The notes: a model not told the origin generated them from the letters alone. A DNA stretch of 64,000 nt from an uncultured Lachnospiraceae bacterium (GCA_910579285.1 CAJTTT010000015.1:1-64000); one strand, 5' to 3'; positions 8,679 to 17,938 are shown, numbered from the stretch's first letter. Made by a program: numbers and translations.

Positions 8679-8720
8679 TTATCTCCTCTCTCCAAACATA
8701 TTGCGCAGAATCCTATCGGA

Positions 8721-10049
8721 TTATGCCTTTTTCTTTCCAAGCATCTTCCGGCAGAAGAGCCAGGACATCACCGTTGCAATGATCCAGCCCACGGGCCAGG
8801 AGAGCCAGATGCCCGTCTCCTGCAAAAATCCAGAAAATACAAAGGCGAGGATCACCCGCAGGATCAAATCCGTAAAAGTGGCTGCCATAAACTGCCTCAT
8901 CCGCTCCGCTCCCCGGAGCATGCCGTCCGCCACCAGCTTAACCGCAATCAAAAAGTAAAAGGGAGACACAATCCGAAGGAATGTCATACCCGTCTGTAAG
9001 GCGCCGCTGCCCGTATCTTCCAGAAAGAGCTGCATCATGGCCCGCCCGAAAAAGAAATAGACCGCCGTAAAAGGCGCCGCCACAAGCACCGCCATCTTAA
9101 GCCCTGCCCCGAGACCTTCCCTGATCCGTTCCCGCCGGCCCGCTCCCAGATTCTGGGCCGTGAATCCGGAAACGCCGTTTCCCAGCGTGGTAAAGCCTGT
9201 GATGACAAAGGTGTTTAGTCTGATGGCGGCCGAATACCCGGCGATCACGCCAGAGCCGTAGGAGTTGACAAGTCCCTGGATAAAAATATTTCCCACGGAC
9301 ACAAAGCTCTGCTGAAGGATGCTCGGCACCGCGATCAGACTTATTTTCTTTAGCAGCACCAGGGAGAACAGCGGCGGTTTTCCCTCGCAGGCCATCCCTT
9401 TCAGTCTCTTTGCAAAAGTGACAAGGGCCAGCACACAGGCAATGCCCTGGGCGATAAAGGTGGCCCATGCCACACCGGCCACACCCCAGGAAAAGACAGC
9501 CACAAACACAAAGTCCAGCACGATATTGCCGAGGGAGGAGCCGATCAGAAAATAGAGCGGCGTTGTGGAGTCCCCCAGGGAATTAAACATGCCTGTGGTC
9601 ACATTATACAAAAAAAGGAAGACAAAGCCGCCTATATAAATCTTCAGATAAAGCGCTCCATCCCCAAAAATATTTTCGGGCGTCCGTATCATATGCATCA
9701 TGGCCGGGGTCGTGACAAGTCCCGCCGCCGTCAGAACCGCCGAGAGGACCGTTCCCGTAATCAGAATCGTGGTCACGGCTGTGCGCACCTTTTCATACGC
9801 CTTAGCGCCGAAAAGCTGGGATAACACCACCGAACAGCCGATGTTGCTCCCGACCGCCACCGCCATAAAGATCATGGTGATTGGGTAGGATGCCCCCACC
9901 GCCGCCAGCGCGTCCTCCCCCGCAAACTTTCCGGCTATCATACTGTCCGCCATATTATAAAGCTGTTGAAACACCACGCTGATAAACATGGGCAGCGTGT
10001 ATTTGATCAAAGTCCTTTGCGACTCTCCCTCCGTCAGATCCTGAATCAT
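8721..10049 (-). CDS. MATE-family multidrug/cation efflux protein
   Basis: This is a 442-residue membrane antiporter with twelve predicted hydrophobic segments in two halves. The family start DLTEGESQRTLIKYTLPMF and the second-half start KKISLIAVPSILQQSF are visible. MATE proteins expel cationic drugs or metabolites using sodium or protons; substrate unknown. AAGGGAG lies seven bases before the ATG at 10049. Longer starts at 10085 (ATG) and 10088 (GTG) have their own GAGGGA, so they cannot be excluded. It follows coaBC by about 85 bases and is probably co-transcribed. Confidence 0.92.
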   Translation of the reverse strand: MIQDLTEGESQRTLIKYTLPMFISVVFQQLYNMADSMIAGKFAGEDALAAVGASYPITMIFMAVAVGSNIGCSVVLSQLFGAKAYEKVRTAVTTILITGTVLSAVLTAAGLVTTPAMMHMIRTPENIFGDGALYLKIYIGGFVFLFLYNVTTGMFNSLGDSTTPLYFLIGSSLGNIVLDFVFVAVFSWGVAGVAWATFIAQGIACVLALVTFAKRLKGMACEGKPPLFSLVLLKKISLIAVPSILQQSFVSVGNIFIQGLVNSYGSGVIAGYSAAIRLNTFVITGFTTLGNGVSGFTAQNLGAGRRERIREGLGAGLKMAVLVAAPFTAVYFFFGRAMMQLFLEDTGSGALQTGMTFLRIVSPFYFLIAVKLVADGMLRGAERMRQFMAATFTDLILRVILAFVFSGFLQETGIWLSWPVGWIIATVMSWLFCRKMLGKKKA

Positions 10050-10134
10050 ACTATGTCTCCCTTCGCGGCGGTTCAGCCCCGGCATCACACTCCCTCAGAC
10101 ACCTCTCTCAAGCCGCCTCCTGCTGTCATCTGTA

Positions 10135-11322
10135 TTACAGCTCCATAAGCCTGTCAAGCAGCCTGTCCGCCACTTCCTCCTTGGACAGTAACGGCAGTTC
10201 CTCCGTACCCTGTTTCGTAAGCAGAGTGACTACGTTTGTGTCCGTGCCAAATCCCGCACCTGCCTGCTTCAGACTATTGGCCACAATCATATCTATCTTT
10301 TTCCTTTCAAGCTTCGCCCGGGAATTTTCTAACAGATGCTCCGTCTCCATAGAAAAGCCGCACAAAATCTGTCCTTCAAGACGGTTGGCTCCAAGCCATG
10401 CAAGGATATCCTCCGTGCGTTCCAGCGATAAGGTCAACTCCCCGTCCTTTTTCTTGATCTTCTCATCCGCTGTCACCGCCGGACGGTAGTCCGCCACAGC
10501 CGCCGCCTTGACGATGATATCCTGTTCCGAAGCTGCCACCTTGACCGCCTGCGCCATATCCGCCGCTGAGATCACCGGCACCACCTTCACGCCCTCGGGG
10601 GGCTGCAGCGCCGTCACACCTGACACAAGTGTCACATCTGCCCCGCGAAGCATTGCCGCCCTGGCGACGGCATATCCCATTTTTCCCGTGGAATGGTTGC
10701 TGATATAGCGCACAGGATCCATCCTCTCCTGTGTCGGTCCGGCGGTTACCAGTACCTTTTTCCCAGCCAGATCCTTTGGCGTAAGCGCTTTCACAATGGC
10801 CTCAAAAAGCGTCTCCGGCTCCGGCATCTTGCCCGCTCCCGTGTCACCGCATGCCAGATACCCGTTGGAAGGCGTGATCATTTCCATGCCGTACCCCTTA
10901 AGCTTCTCCATATTATCCTGCACAATGGGATTCTCATACATTCTCGTATTCATGGCCGGTGCAAAAATCTTCGGGCACTGGCAGGCGAGAAGCGTAGTCG
11001 TCAGCATATCGTCCGCGATCCCGTGGGCCGCCTTGGCGATCACATTGGCGGAAGCCGGCGCCACGAGGAAAACGTCAGCCAGCTTCGCCAGCGCCACATG
11101 TTCCACCTGGAACTGGAAATTCCTGTCAAAGGTGTCTACGAGACACTTGTTGCCCGTCAAAGACTCAAACGTGATGGGATTGATAAAATTGGTGGCGTTG
11201 GGCGTCATAATCACCGTCACATCCGCCTGTTTCTTCACAAGCATGCTGGCAAGAGATGCGATCTTGTAGGCCGCAATGCTGCCTGTCACACCGAGAACAA
11301 TGTGTTTCCCTTTTAATAACAT
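10135..11322 (-). CDS. coaBC: Bifunctional phosphopantothenoylcysteine decarboxylase/synthetase
   Basis: CoaBC performs two successive CoA steps: CTP-dependent joining of phosphopantothenate to cysteine (CoaB, C-terminal) and FMN-dependent decarboxylation (CoaC, N-terminal). In the CoaC half I see GVTGSIAAYK, the HVALAKLADVFLVAPASAN segment with its histidine, PAMNTRMY and LACGDTGAGKM with the active cysteine. In the CoaB half I see GPTQERMDPVRYISNHSTGK. Length (395) is normal. GGGAGG precedes the ATG. It follows coaX by 67 bases. Confidence 0.97.
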   Translation of the reverse strand: MLLKGKHIVLGVTGSIAAYKIASLASMLVKKQADVTVIMTPNATNFINPITFESLTGNKCLVDTFDRNFQFQVEHVALAKLADVFLVAPASANVIAKAAHGIADDMLTTTLLACQCPKIFAPAMNTRMYENPIVQDNMEKLKGYGMEMITPSNGYLACGDTGAGKMPEPETLFEAIVKALTPKDLAGKKVLVTAGPTQERMDPVRYISNHSTGKMGYAVARAAMLRGADVTLVSGVTALQPPEGVKVVPVISAADMAQAVKVAASEQDIIVKAAAVADYRPAVTADEKIKKKDGELTLSLERTEDILAWLGANRLEGQILCGFSMETEHLLENSRAKLERKKIDMIVANSLKQAGAGFGTDTNVVTLLTKQGTEELPLLSKEEVADRLLDRLMEL

Positions 11323-11389
11323 CCGTTATACCTCCCTTTGCCCTTCACCCGCTATTGCGGCAAATGCACAGTCTCTCACATGCCATGCA

Positions 11390-12166
11390 TTATCTGTACT
11401 GCTCTTCGTTCTTTCTGTAAATCAGCCCAAGGCCTTTCAGGGTAAGCTCATTGTCACAGACAATTTCTTTCTTACAGTGAGGTACGATGCTCCCCGCCAG
11501 ACCGCCCGTAGCTACCACAGGCGCCTGATAGCCCAGCTCATCGTAAATCCGTTCGATCATGCCGTCCAGACAGGCCGCCTGCCCCATCACAATGCCGCTT
11601 TTCATGCAGTCGATGGTGTTTCTGCCAATGACCTTCTTCGGCGCCTCCAAACTGATTCTCGGGAGCTGGGACGTGCGGTTTACGAGAGAATCCAGCGAAA
11701 CCTTCACCCCGGGCAGAATCATGCCTCCGATATAGTTTTTCTTTTCATCCACCACGCTGATGGTGGTGGCGGTGCCCATGTCAATCAGAATAATCGGCGC
11801 ACCGTAATAGTGCAGGCCTGCCACCGCATTGACGACCAGATCCGACCCAAGCTGTGCCGGATTGTCCATCAGAATGTTTAAGCCTGTCTTAAGCCCGGGT
11901 CCCACCACCAGCGGGGTCTGATGAAACAGCTTCTCCAGACTGGACTTCACGATATTGTTGAGGGGCGGCACAACAGAGGAGATGATGCTGCCCGTGATAT
12001 CCTCCATGCCGATGTGATACAGCTCGAACAGCGTCCGAAATTCCACTACATACTCTAACTCTGTGCTTGCCAGATTCGTGGATACCCGCTCCACGAAGCA
12101 TACCTTCTCCCCGTCCATACAACCGATGACAATGTTGGTATTGCCGATGTCAACTGCTAAAATCAT
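11390..12166 (-). CDS. coaX: Type III pantothenate kinase
   Basis: CoaX phosphorylates pantothenate, the first committed CoA step, and is insensitive to CoA feedback. The 258-residue protein has the ASKHA phosphate loop DIGNTNIVIG, the substrate motif GPGLKTGL and the second phosphate motif DMGTATTISVVD. It lies between the ECF transporter gene and coaBC, so uptake, phosphorylation and the next two steps are encoded together. Confidence 0.96.
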   Translation of the reverse strand: MILAVDIGNTNIVIGCMDGEKVCFVERVSTNLASTELEYVVEFRTLFELYHIGMEDITGSIISSVVPPLNNIVKSSLEKLFHQTPLVVGPGLKTGLNILMDNPAQLGSDLVVNAVAGLHYYGAPIILIDMGTATTISVVDEKKNYIGGMILPGVKVSLDSLVNRTSQLPRISLEAPKKVIGRNTIDCMKSGIVMGQAACLDGMIERIYDELGYQAPVVATGGLAGSIVPHCKKEIVCDNELTLKGLGLIYRKNEEQYR

Positions 12167-12285
12167 GCTTTTTCCCCTGTCTTTCCCTTTTTTGCGGGCA
12201 TGTCCCCTTTTGCGGTTACATGCCCTGTACTTCTATCATAAGTTTGTATTGTTCTCTTATTTTCCTGTTTTCCTGTTACAATCCG

Positions 12286-13152
12286 TCATGCCTTTCTTGC
12301 CGCCAGAAGAGATGCGTCCTTCTCCTCCTGCCCCTTCCCCGTATACAGGGGCTTCACCCTGGCCAGAGCAAGGCCGACGCCGGTAACAATAATCGCGGCC
12401 ACCACAGCTTCCACCACGCCGTTGAAAGCCACCACGCCCATGATCACGTCCAGCACTGCTTCCCCCGCCACGCCCATCGCCTGGGCATAGGCGTCTTTAT
12501 AGAGAATATAAATGCCGCTCATAACAAAGAGCGTGTTCGTAAACGCACCTGCAAGCCCCGCATAAGAGAGCGCAATATTGGCGGATGCCTTCTTCCTGCC
12601 TCCTGCGGTCAGTGCCGTCATAAGGGCCGCACCTGCCGCCAGACCGATCACCGTGCACACAGCCGCGCTCAGTGTCTCCGGGAACAGCCGCATCACAAAC
12701 GCTCTGACGGAGATAAATAATATAACAGATGCTATTAAATCTACCATTATTTTCCCGGCCTTATTCTCACCTCTCACGATCCTGCGGATCAGAAGCCAGA
12801 CAAAGTAGGGCGCGATGCCGACTAAAATACGCGGCACAAAACAGATGTACAGGCTCTTAAAGATGCCCGACACCCCCGCAACCCGATAGGCCAATACCGG
12901 CGAAAACACAAACGCCGATGCCGTAGCCGCTTTTACTGTGTTGTTGATAAAGCTGGTGAGTCCAAATACGAATCCCAAAAATGCACCTTTCTTCGGTCCA
13001 AGAAATAGCGCTCCCAGGATCACCGGGATGTGAATAATCGTCGCGTTGATGACAACGAGCGGGATATATCCCAGCGGTGTGAATGCCATAATCACAATTA
13101 TGGCGGTGAACAGTGCCGTAAGCACAAGTTCATAGGTCTTTTCATTTTTCAT
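12286..13152 (-). CDS. ECF transporter substrate-binding (S) subunit, probable pantothenate
   Basis: This small integral membrane protein of 288 residues has about six hydrophobic segments (LTALFTAIIVIMAFTPLGYI first). The pattern IPLVVINATIIHIPVILGAL followed by GPKKGAFLGFVFG is typical of energy-coupling-factor S subunits, which bind vitamins and recruit a shared EcfAAT module. No module genes are present here. CAGGAGG lies nine bases before the ATG at 13152. Its place as first gene before coaX and coaBC makes pantothenate the best guess (PanT-like). Confidence 0.85.
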   Translation of the reverse strand: MKNEKTYELVLTALFTAIIVIMAFTPLGYIPLVVINATIIHIPVILGALFLGPKKGAFLGFVFGLTSFINNTVKAATASAFVFSPVLAYRVAGVSGIFKSLYICFVPRILVGIAPYFVWLLIRRIVRGENKAGKIMVDLIASVILFISVRAFVMRLFPETLSAAVCTVIGLAAGAALMTALTAGGRKKASANIALSYAGLAGAFTNTLFVMSGIYILYKDAYAQAMGVAGEAVLDVIMGVVAFNGVVEAVVAAIIVTGVGLALARVKPLYTGKGQEEKDASLLAARKA

Positions 13153-13180
13153 GGTACAGTTCCTCCTGTTATTATTCTCA

Positions 13181-13230
13181 TACGAGATACAATACGGCTG
13201 TATCGTACCACACCCCTTTTTCTTTGACAA
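13181..13230 (-). promoter_or_regulatory. Promoter with overlapping palindrome for the pantothenate operon
   Basis: On the minus strand TTGTCA (13225-13230) and TACGAT (13202-13207) are 17 bases apart. An imperfect palindrome at 13181-13206 on the plus strand (TACGA-G-ATAC and GTAT-CGTA around a short centre) covers the -10 box and transcription start. That position is typical of a repressor site. The regulator is unknown. Confidence 0.55.
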
Positions 13231-13261
13231 GTATGTTTAAAAAAATCACCTGTTATGTATC

Positions 13262-13293
13262 AAAAAAAAGACAGTCCGCCGGACTGTCTTTTT
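13262..13293 (-). terminator. Terminator after rubrerythrin
   Basis: GACAGTCC and GGACTGTC (13270-13277 and 13281-13288) form a tight hairpin with loop GCC, flanked by A- and T-runs that extend the stem. On the minus strand a long T-run follows. It lies 25-55 bases after the rubrerythrin stop codon. Confidence 0.92.
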
Positions 13294-13317
13294 CTATATT
13301 CATGGAAGCCGCTCCGA

Positions 13318-13857
13318 TTAATAATTTTCCGGCTTTACCTGGAAGTAGGACTGGGGATGTTTACATACCGGGCAGAGCTCCGGCGCCTTTTTGCCTACCA
13401 CGATATGACCGCAGTTGAGGCACTGCCATACGCAGTCGCCGTCCTTGGAGAACACAACGCCGTCCTCAATATTCTGGATCAGCTTGCGGTATCTCTCCTC
13501 GTGCTCCTTCTCGATTTTGGCCACGCCCTCAAAGAGCAGGGCAAGCTCCTCAAAGCCTTCCTTTCTTGCATCCTCCGCAAAACCCGCATACATGTCCGTC
13601 CACTCAAAGTTCTCTCCCTCAGCGGCATCCCTCAAATTCTCACGGGTCTCCGGGATTGCACCGCCGTGCAGATATTTAAACCAGATCTTGGCATGCTCCT
13701 TCTCGTTGGCCGCCGTCTCCTCAAAAATATTAGCCATCTGCACATAACCGTCCTTCTTTGCCTTGGACGCATAGTAAGTATACTTTGTGTAAGCCTGGGA
13801 CTCCCCCGCAAACGCTGCCAGCAGATTTTTCTCTGTCTTTGATCCTTTTAAATCCAT
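13318..13857 (-). CDS. rbr: Rubrerythrin
   Basis: This non-haem di-iron peroxidase protects anaerobes from hydrogen peroxide in the cytoplasm. The 179-residue protein has an N-terminal ferritin-like four-helix domain with the iron-binding [12 protein letters not shown] and [10 protein letters not shown] motifs, and a C-terminal rubredoxin domain with CLNCG and CPVC ligating one iron. GAAAGGAG precedes the ATG. It is a single-gene unit with its own promoter and terminator. Confidence 0.97.
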   Translation of the reverse strand: MDLKGSKTEKNLLAAFAGESQAYTKYTYYASKAKKDGYVQMANIFEETAANEKEHAKIWFKYLHGGAIPETRENLRDAAEGENFEWTDMYAGFAEDARKEGFEELALLFEGVAKIEKEHEERYRKLIQNIEDGVVFSKDGDCVWQCLNCGHIVVGKKAPELCPVCKHPQSYFQVKPENY

Positions 13858-13902
13858 ATCGTTCTCCTTTCGCCTCCTGCTTTCCTAACTATTAATATTT
13901 CC

Positions 13903-13931
13903 ATTCTACGCCAAATCTTTCCCTTTGTCAC
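13903..13931 (-). promoter_or_regulatory. Promoter of rubrerythrin
   Basis: On the minus strand GTGACA (13926-13931) and TAGAAT (13903-13908) are 17 bases apart, each with five of six consensus bases, about 45 bases before the start codon. Confidence 0.6.
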
Positions 13932-13944
13932 ATAAAAGTTTCTG

Positions 13945-13976
13945 TTGTCAATCGCCCCACATTAGTTTAGTATGAT
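13945..13976 (+). promoter_or_regulatory. Possible promoter of purC
   Basis: TTGTCA at 13945-13950 is followed by TAGTAT at 13968-13973 (17-base spacing) or TATGAT at 13971-13976 (20-base spacing). No purine riboswitch is recognisable between here and purC. Confidence 0.45.
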
Positions 13977-14008
13977 AATAACTACTATATATTAAAGAGA
14001 GGAACGCC

Positions 14009-14869
14009 ATGAAACCCATTAAAGAAGGAAAAGTACGCGAAATTTATGACAACGGCGACAGCCTGATCATGGTTGCCACCGACCGCATCAGCTGTTTTGA
14101 TGTCATTCTGAAAAACCAGGTGACCAAAAAAGGGACCGTTCTGACCCAGATGTCGAAGTTCTGGTTCGACATGACAGACGACATCCTGCCCAACCACATG
14201 ATTTCCGTGGATGTGAAGGACATGCCCGAATTTTTCAGACAGGATAAATTTGATGGCAGCAGCATGCTCTGCAAAAAGCTTGACATGCTCCCCATCGAGT
14301 GCATCGTCCGCGGCTATATCACCGGCAGCGGCTGGGCAAGTTACCAGAAAAACGGTACGGTATGCGGGATCACGCTTCCAGAGGGATTGAAAGAGTCAGA
14401 CAAACTGCCCGAGCCCATCTACACCCCCTCCACCAAGGCGGAGATCGGCGACCACGATGAAAATATCTCCTTTGAACAGAGCGTGGACTATCTGGAGAAG
14501 CGTTTCCCCGGCAAAGGAGCGGAATACGCCGGAAAACTCCGTGATTACACCATCGCCCTCTACAAAAAATGCGCCGAATACGCTCTCACCCGCGGCATCA
14601 TCATTGCGGACACCAAATTCGAGTTCGGACTGGACGGGGACGGCAATATCGTGCTCGGCGACGAGATGCTGACACCCGACAGCTCCAGATTCTGGCCCGC
14701 CGAGGGATATGAACCCGGACACAGCCAGCCCTCCTTCGACAAGCAGTTCGCCAGAGACTGGCTGAAAGCCAACGAGGGACATGACTGGACTCTGCCCGAA
14801 GAGATCGTGCAGAAGACCATCGATAAATATCTGCAGGGGTATGAGCTGTTGACTGGGGAGAAACTCTAA
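14009..14869 (+). CDS. purC: SAICAR synthetase (purine biosynthesis)
   Basis: PurC ligates aspartate to CAIR with ATP in the eighth step of IMP synthesis. KEGKVREIYDNGD is the ATP-binding start, followed by VRGYITGSGWASY and DTKFEFGLD, all typical. At 286 residues it matches the longer SAICAR synthetases found in Clostridia. AGAGAGG precedes the ATG. It stands alone here; purL is 41 kb away on the other strand. Confidence 0.97.
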   Translation: MKPIKEGKVREIYDNGDSLIMVATDRISCFDVILKNQVTKKGTVLTQMSKFWFDMTDDILPNHMISVDVKDMPEFFRQDKFDGSSMLCKKLDMLPIECIVRGYITGSGWASYQKNGTVCGITLPEGLKESDKLPEPIYTPSTKAEIGDHDENISFEQSVDYLEKRFPGKGAEYAGKLRDYTIALYKKCAEYALTRGIIIADTKFEFGLDGDGNIVLGDEMLTPDSSRFWPAEGYEPGHSQPSFDKQFARDWLKANEGHDWTLPEEIVQKTIDKYLQGYELLTGEKL

Positions 14870-14917
14870 AAAATCGTCGCCCGGCGGCAAACTCTGAGAA
14901 TGCCATACATGATACGC

Positions 14918-14955
14918 AAAACAGCAGCCGATTACATAACGGCTGCTGTTTTATA
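14918..14955. terminator. Bidirectional terminator between purC and PIG-L gene
   Basis: A 13-bp stem (AAAACAGCAGCCG with CGGCTGCTGTTTT) has a nine-base loop, with T-runs at the 3' end on either strand. It separates two convergent genes. Confidence 0.9.
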
Positions 14956-14967
14956 AATAGAGGCTCT

Positions 14968-16437
14968 TCATCTCGCCTGCAGGCGTTCCATAATATACGA
15001 AACCCTGTATCGGAACGGCACATGTCTGCGCCCAACAAGCTCTTTGTTATAGCGCTGCATCACATAGCAGTTTGGCAGCCATCGGGAAATTTTTCTTTTT
15101 ACGGATAAGACTGCCTTTTCCATTTTCATTCTTGTTTTGACTAATTCAGTCACTTTCAGGGTATCTCCATGAAAGAGCTGTGCCTCCAGTGCCTCCGGCA
15201 GTTCCGGCTCCGATGGCGGCAGTATTTCCAGCTCGGTAATGCCCCAGCAGGCACCCTCCCACTTTTCAATCTGAAACGTAATCTCCCGCACTCCCGTCCG
15301 GGGTGCAAAAGCGCAGACATTTCTTTTTCCATCCGCCTTTATGTTCATTTTAACAGGCTCCGCATCCGTGTCAAAACAGAAAACAGCTTCCAGCTTATCA
15401 TCTGTACTGTTTCCCAGCGCATACACGGCAATCCGGCCCACCGTCTGCGCTGCCTTCCAATGAATCCGCACCTGTTTCTCACGATCTCCTCTTTCCGGCT
15501 TCCATCCGCATTCCTGAAAAACACGCTCCTCTTTCGTCACATCCCCACTGTCAAAGAGCTTAAAATCCCGCAGATACTCGGGATTCCCGGAAGAAGCGGA
15601 AAGCGCGGCCTCAAACATAAGGCTGTCTGTGCTTCTCCTGAAAAAAACCTCGTCAATGTTGATAATCTCATCCGCTTTCTGCCATGCCTCCTGCGTGCGA
15701 TGGCATCGTAACGCCATATATAGGACGTTTCGCATAAGCCAGGGTACAGAACAATCTTCCGGCATAGCAAACCGAAGCCCTTCTTCCCGTGTATAGGGGG
15801 TCTGCAAAAGTCCCTCCAGCACAGTCTGGCGCCTCGGCAGTTCAAAGAAATCTGCCTTTCCCTTCCACACACCATCATATGCAAAACGCTTCAGCACAAG
15901 AGGGCGATAAGTTGTATCAGCTCTGAAAAGTTCCCCCAGACACTCTTCTGTAAGCAGGGAGACTGTCCTGTGGTCAGGATGCTTGTCATAGTCCACCACA
16001 AGCAGAAGATCTGCCCGCACCTCTGTCAGGACATCTTTTAAATCCTGCTTTAAATCCGCCCTTCGGTACGCGCTGTGTCTCCCTTCTCTCATATAACGGT
16101 AATCCCCGTGTTCCTCAGACCCATAGGTCTCCGTTCTGCCCGCCATTGAGACGAGCGGCTCTTCCCCGGTCTGATGGTAGATATGTCTGCCCTCCTTCCA
16201 CCCATCCCCGTATCCCAGAAAAAAAACATTTTCTTCTTCGATCCCATAAAAATTTTCCAGCACATGCAAAGCCTCCGCCAGACGCAGGTCAGCCTCATGC
16301 GGAAAAAAATCACCGTTTGTCATATAAGTTACATAGACTTCGCAGTCCGCTCTATGTGCAAGTGTTTTTAAAAGACCGCCGCCCACCAGTATTTCGTCAT
16401 CCTGATGCGGCACGATGAGTAAAACTTTGTACTTCAA
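14968..16437 (-). CDS. PIG-L/LmbE-family deacetylase with C-terminal accessory domain
   Basis: PIG-L enzymes are zinc-dependent N-deacetylases of sugar substrates. The N-terminal 200 residues hold the zinc motif PHQDDE and the later KHPDH. The middle and C-terminal region includes a beta-rich segment (IHWKAAQTVGRIAVYALGNS to WGITELEIL) resembling a discoidin-like carbohydrate-binding fold, then a basic helical tail. AAGGAG lies seven bases before a TTG at 16437, while the in-frame GTG at 16443 is only one base away from it, so the TTG start is preferred. There is no signal peptide. The substrate is unknown; a cell-surface glycan precursor is possible. Confidence 0.85.
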   Translation of the reverse strand: MKYKVLLIVPHQDDEILVGGGLLKTLAHRADCEVYVTYMTNGDFFPHEADLRLAEALHVLENFYGIEEENVFFLGYGDGWKEGRHIYHQTGEEPLVSMAGRTETYGSEEHGDYRYMREGRHSAYRRADLKQDLKDVLTEVRADLLLVVDYDKHPDHRTVSLLTEECLGELFRADTTYRPLVLKRFAYDGVWKGKADFFELPRRQTVLEGLLQTPYTREEGLRFAMPEDCSVPWLMRNVLYMALRCHRTQEAWQKADEIINIDEVFFRRSTDSLMFEAALSASSGNPEYLRDFKLFDSGDVTKEERVFQECGWKPERGDREKQVRIHWKAAQTVGRIAVYALGNSTDDKLEAVFCFDTDAEPVKMNIKADGKRNVCAFAPRTGVREITFQIEKWEGACWGITELEILPPSEPELPEALEAQLFHGDTLKVTELVKTRMKMEKAVLSVKRKISRWLPNCYVMQRYNKELVGRRHVPFRYRVSYIMERLQAR

Positions 16438-16538
16438 TTTCACACTCCTTGCGTTTCTTATCTAAACCGTATGTTAATTTAGTATACCATACAATGAAAA
16501 GCAAAAAACCTGGTTTCTCTTTATTTTTTCGAAACCCA

Positions 16539-16579
16539 TTGACATTTAGATATCATTTTGATATCATACGAATATCAAA
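16539..16579 (+). promoter_or_regulatory. Promoter with phased ATATC repeats before the SPFH gene
   Basis: TTGACA at 16539-16544 and TATCAT at 16562-16567 are 17 bases apart, a strong sigma-A promoter. Three ATATC-centred repeats (GATATCAT, GATATCAT, AATATCAA) begin near 16549, 16560 and 16571, one helical turn apart, covering the spacer, the -10 box and the start. The layout suits a ribbon-helix-helix repressor such as the one encoded at the end of this operon; the pairing is inferred. Confidence 0.65.
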
Positions 16580-16635
16580 ACATCCCAATATCCCAAAAAA
16601 GAAACCAAAGACAACTGTAAAGGAAAGGAAAAAGT

Positions 16636-17682
16636 ATGGAAGAGAAAATTTTGAACAAACGCAAAAACGGCATGGCAATGCTTCTTTTGAACTTGCTTCT
16701 GTATGCAGCCGCCCTCGCGGCGATCATTATCGGCAACATCACCGGCATCAGCGAGAGCGGTCCGCAAAGTCCCACTGGAATCGCGCTCTTTGTCATCGGT
16801 CTCGCCGGCCTGCTGTTTGGCTGGATCCCGTTTTTGGGCCTTGTGGTGCTCAGACCCCAGGAAGCGGTCGTGCTGACCTTATTCGGCAAGTATATCGGCA
16901 CCTTGAAGGAAGAAGGCTTCTACTGGGTAAATCCTTTCTGCAGCGCGCTGAATCCCGCAGCGGAAACCAAACTGAAACAGAGCGGCGATGTGGACGGTAC
17001 ATCAGGCGGCAGCCGCTTCCATCTGGCCACCGGCGGTCAGAGCATGCAGCTCGCCGGCACCGGTGCCAGCAAAAAAATATCCTTAAAGATTATGACCCTG
17101 AATAACAGCCGCCAGAAGATCAACGACTGCCTTGGCAATCCCATTGAGATCGCCATCGCTGTGATGTGGCAGGTGACGGACACCGCAAAGGCCGTATTCA
17201 ACGTAGATAACTACAAGGAATACCTGTCCCTCCAGTGCGACAGCGCGCTTAGAAACATTGTGCGGCTCTACCCCTACGATGTGGCTGAAAATGTGGATAC
17301 CACCGGGGACGGTATGGCGGATGAAGGGTCGCTTCGCGGCTCCAGCGAAGTGGTTGCGAAGAGAATCCGTGATGAGATTCAGAACAAAGTAGAACAGGCC
17401 GGTCTTGAGATCGTGGAAGCCCGGATCACCTATCTGGCATACGCCCCCGAAATCGCCGCAGCCATGCTCCAGAGACAGCAGGCGTCCGCTGTGATCGACG
17501 CCCGCAAGATGATCGTGGACGGTGCGGTCGGCATGGTGGAAATGGCGTTAAGCCGCCTTTCCGAAAAGGAAATTGTGGAACTGGACGAGGAGCGCAAAGC
17601 TGCTATGGTATCCAACCTTCTGGTGGTACTGTGCAGCAACCGGGATGCCCAGCCCGTTGTCAATTCCGGCAGTCTCTATTAG
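16636..17682 (+). CDS. SPFH/Band 7-domain membrane protein
   Basis: This 348-residue protein has two N-terminal hydrophobic segments ([18 protein letters not shown] and [20 protein letters not shown]) and an SPFH core ([20 protein letters not shown] to [20 protein letters not shown]). SPFH proteins oligomerise on membranes and organise microdomains or regulate proteases. AAAGGAAAGG precedes the ATG. Its stop codon directly abuts the start of a ribbon-helix-helix gene. This SPFH plus Arc-like pairing appears in many Firmicutes, but what the pair does is not established. Confidence 0.9.
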   Translation: MEEKILNKRKNGMAMLLLNLLLYAAALAAIIIGNITGISESGPQSPTGIALFVIGLAGLLFGWIPFLGLVVLRPQEAVVLTLFGKYIGTLKEEGFYWVNPFCSALNPAAETKLKQSGDVDGTSGGSRFHLATGGQSMQLAGTGASKKISLKIMTLNNSRQKINDCLGNPIEIAIAVMWQVTDTAKAVFNVDNYKEYLSLQCDSALRNIVRLYPYDVAENVDTTGDGMADEGSLRGSSEVVAKRIRDEIQNKVEQAGLEIVEARITYLAYAPEIAAAMLQRQQASAVIDARKMIVDGAVGMVEMALSRLSEKEIVELDEERKAAMVSNLLVVLCSNRDAQPVVNSGSLY

Positions 17683-17883
17683 ATGGCGGACAACAGCAAG
17701 AAACAGGTGCCGCTTCGTCTGTCCGCCAAGCTCTACAACGCCATCGCTGCTTGGGCCGAGGATGATTTCCGATCTGTGAATGGCCAGATAGAGTATCTGC
17801 TGACAGAATGCGTGCGACAGAGAAAGAAAAACGGAATGCCGGTTCCTCACGAACTCGACGTTCCGCCTGAATTGGATATCTGA
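17683..17883 (+). CDS. Arc-like ribbon-helix-helix DNA-binding protein
   Basis: The product is a small 66-residue protein. The N-terminal strand [19 protein letters not shown] followed by [14 protein letters not shown] has the Arc/MetJ ribbon-helix-helix pattern, and a proline-rich acidic tail follows. The start codon follows the SPFH stop with no gap, so it is translationally coupled. RHH dimers usually bind short repeats spaced by about one helical turn; such repeats sit on the operon's promoter. Autoregulation is a reasonable inference. Confidence 0.82.
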   Translation: MADNSKKQVPLRLSAKLYNAIAAWAEDDFRSVNGQIEYLLTECVRQRKKNGMPVPHELDVPPELDI

Positions 17884-17914
17884 AAAATCGAGCGCCTGCG
17901 CGCTCGATTTTTCT
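17883..17914. terminator. Bidirectional terminator after the RHH gene
   Basis: A 13-bp stem (AAAAATCGAGCGC with GCGCTCGATTTTT) has loop CTGC. It begins at the last base of the RHH stop codon and also lies 25 bases beyond the end of the convergent glycosidase-like gene. Confidence 0.93.
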
Positions 17915-17938
17915 ATGTCTGACATTCTAATTCCTATA

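Noticed and set aside
8401-8958. Long plus-strand frame antisense to ispF and the MATE gene
   Set aside because: It crosses two well-supported genes on the opposite strand and has no domain-like sequence.
10693-11316. Plus-strand frame antisense to coaBC
   Set aside because: Its His/Arg-rich sequence is the usual reverse-complement shadow of a conserved gene.
13860-14008. Purine riboswitch before purC
   Set aside because: I looked for the conserved junction bases and paired loops of the purine aptamer and did not find them; only promoter-like elements are present.
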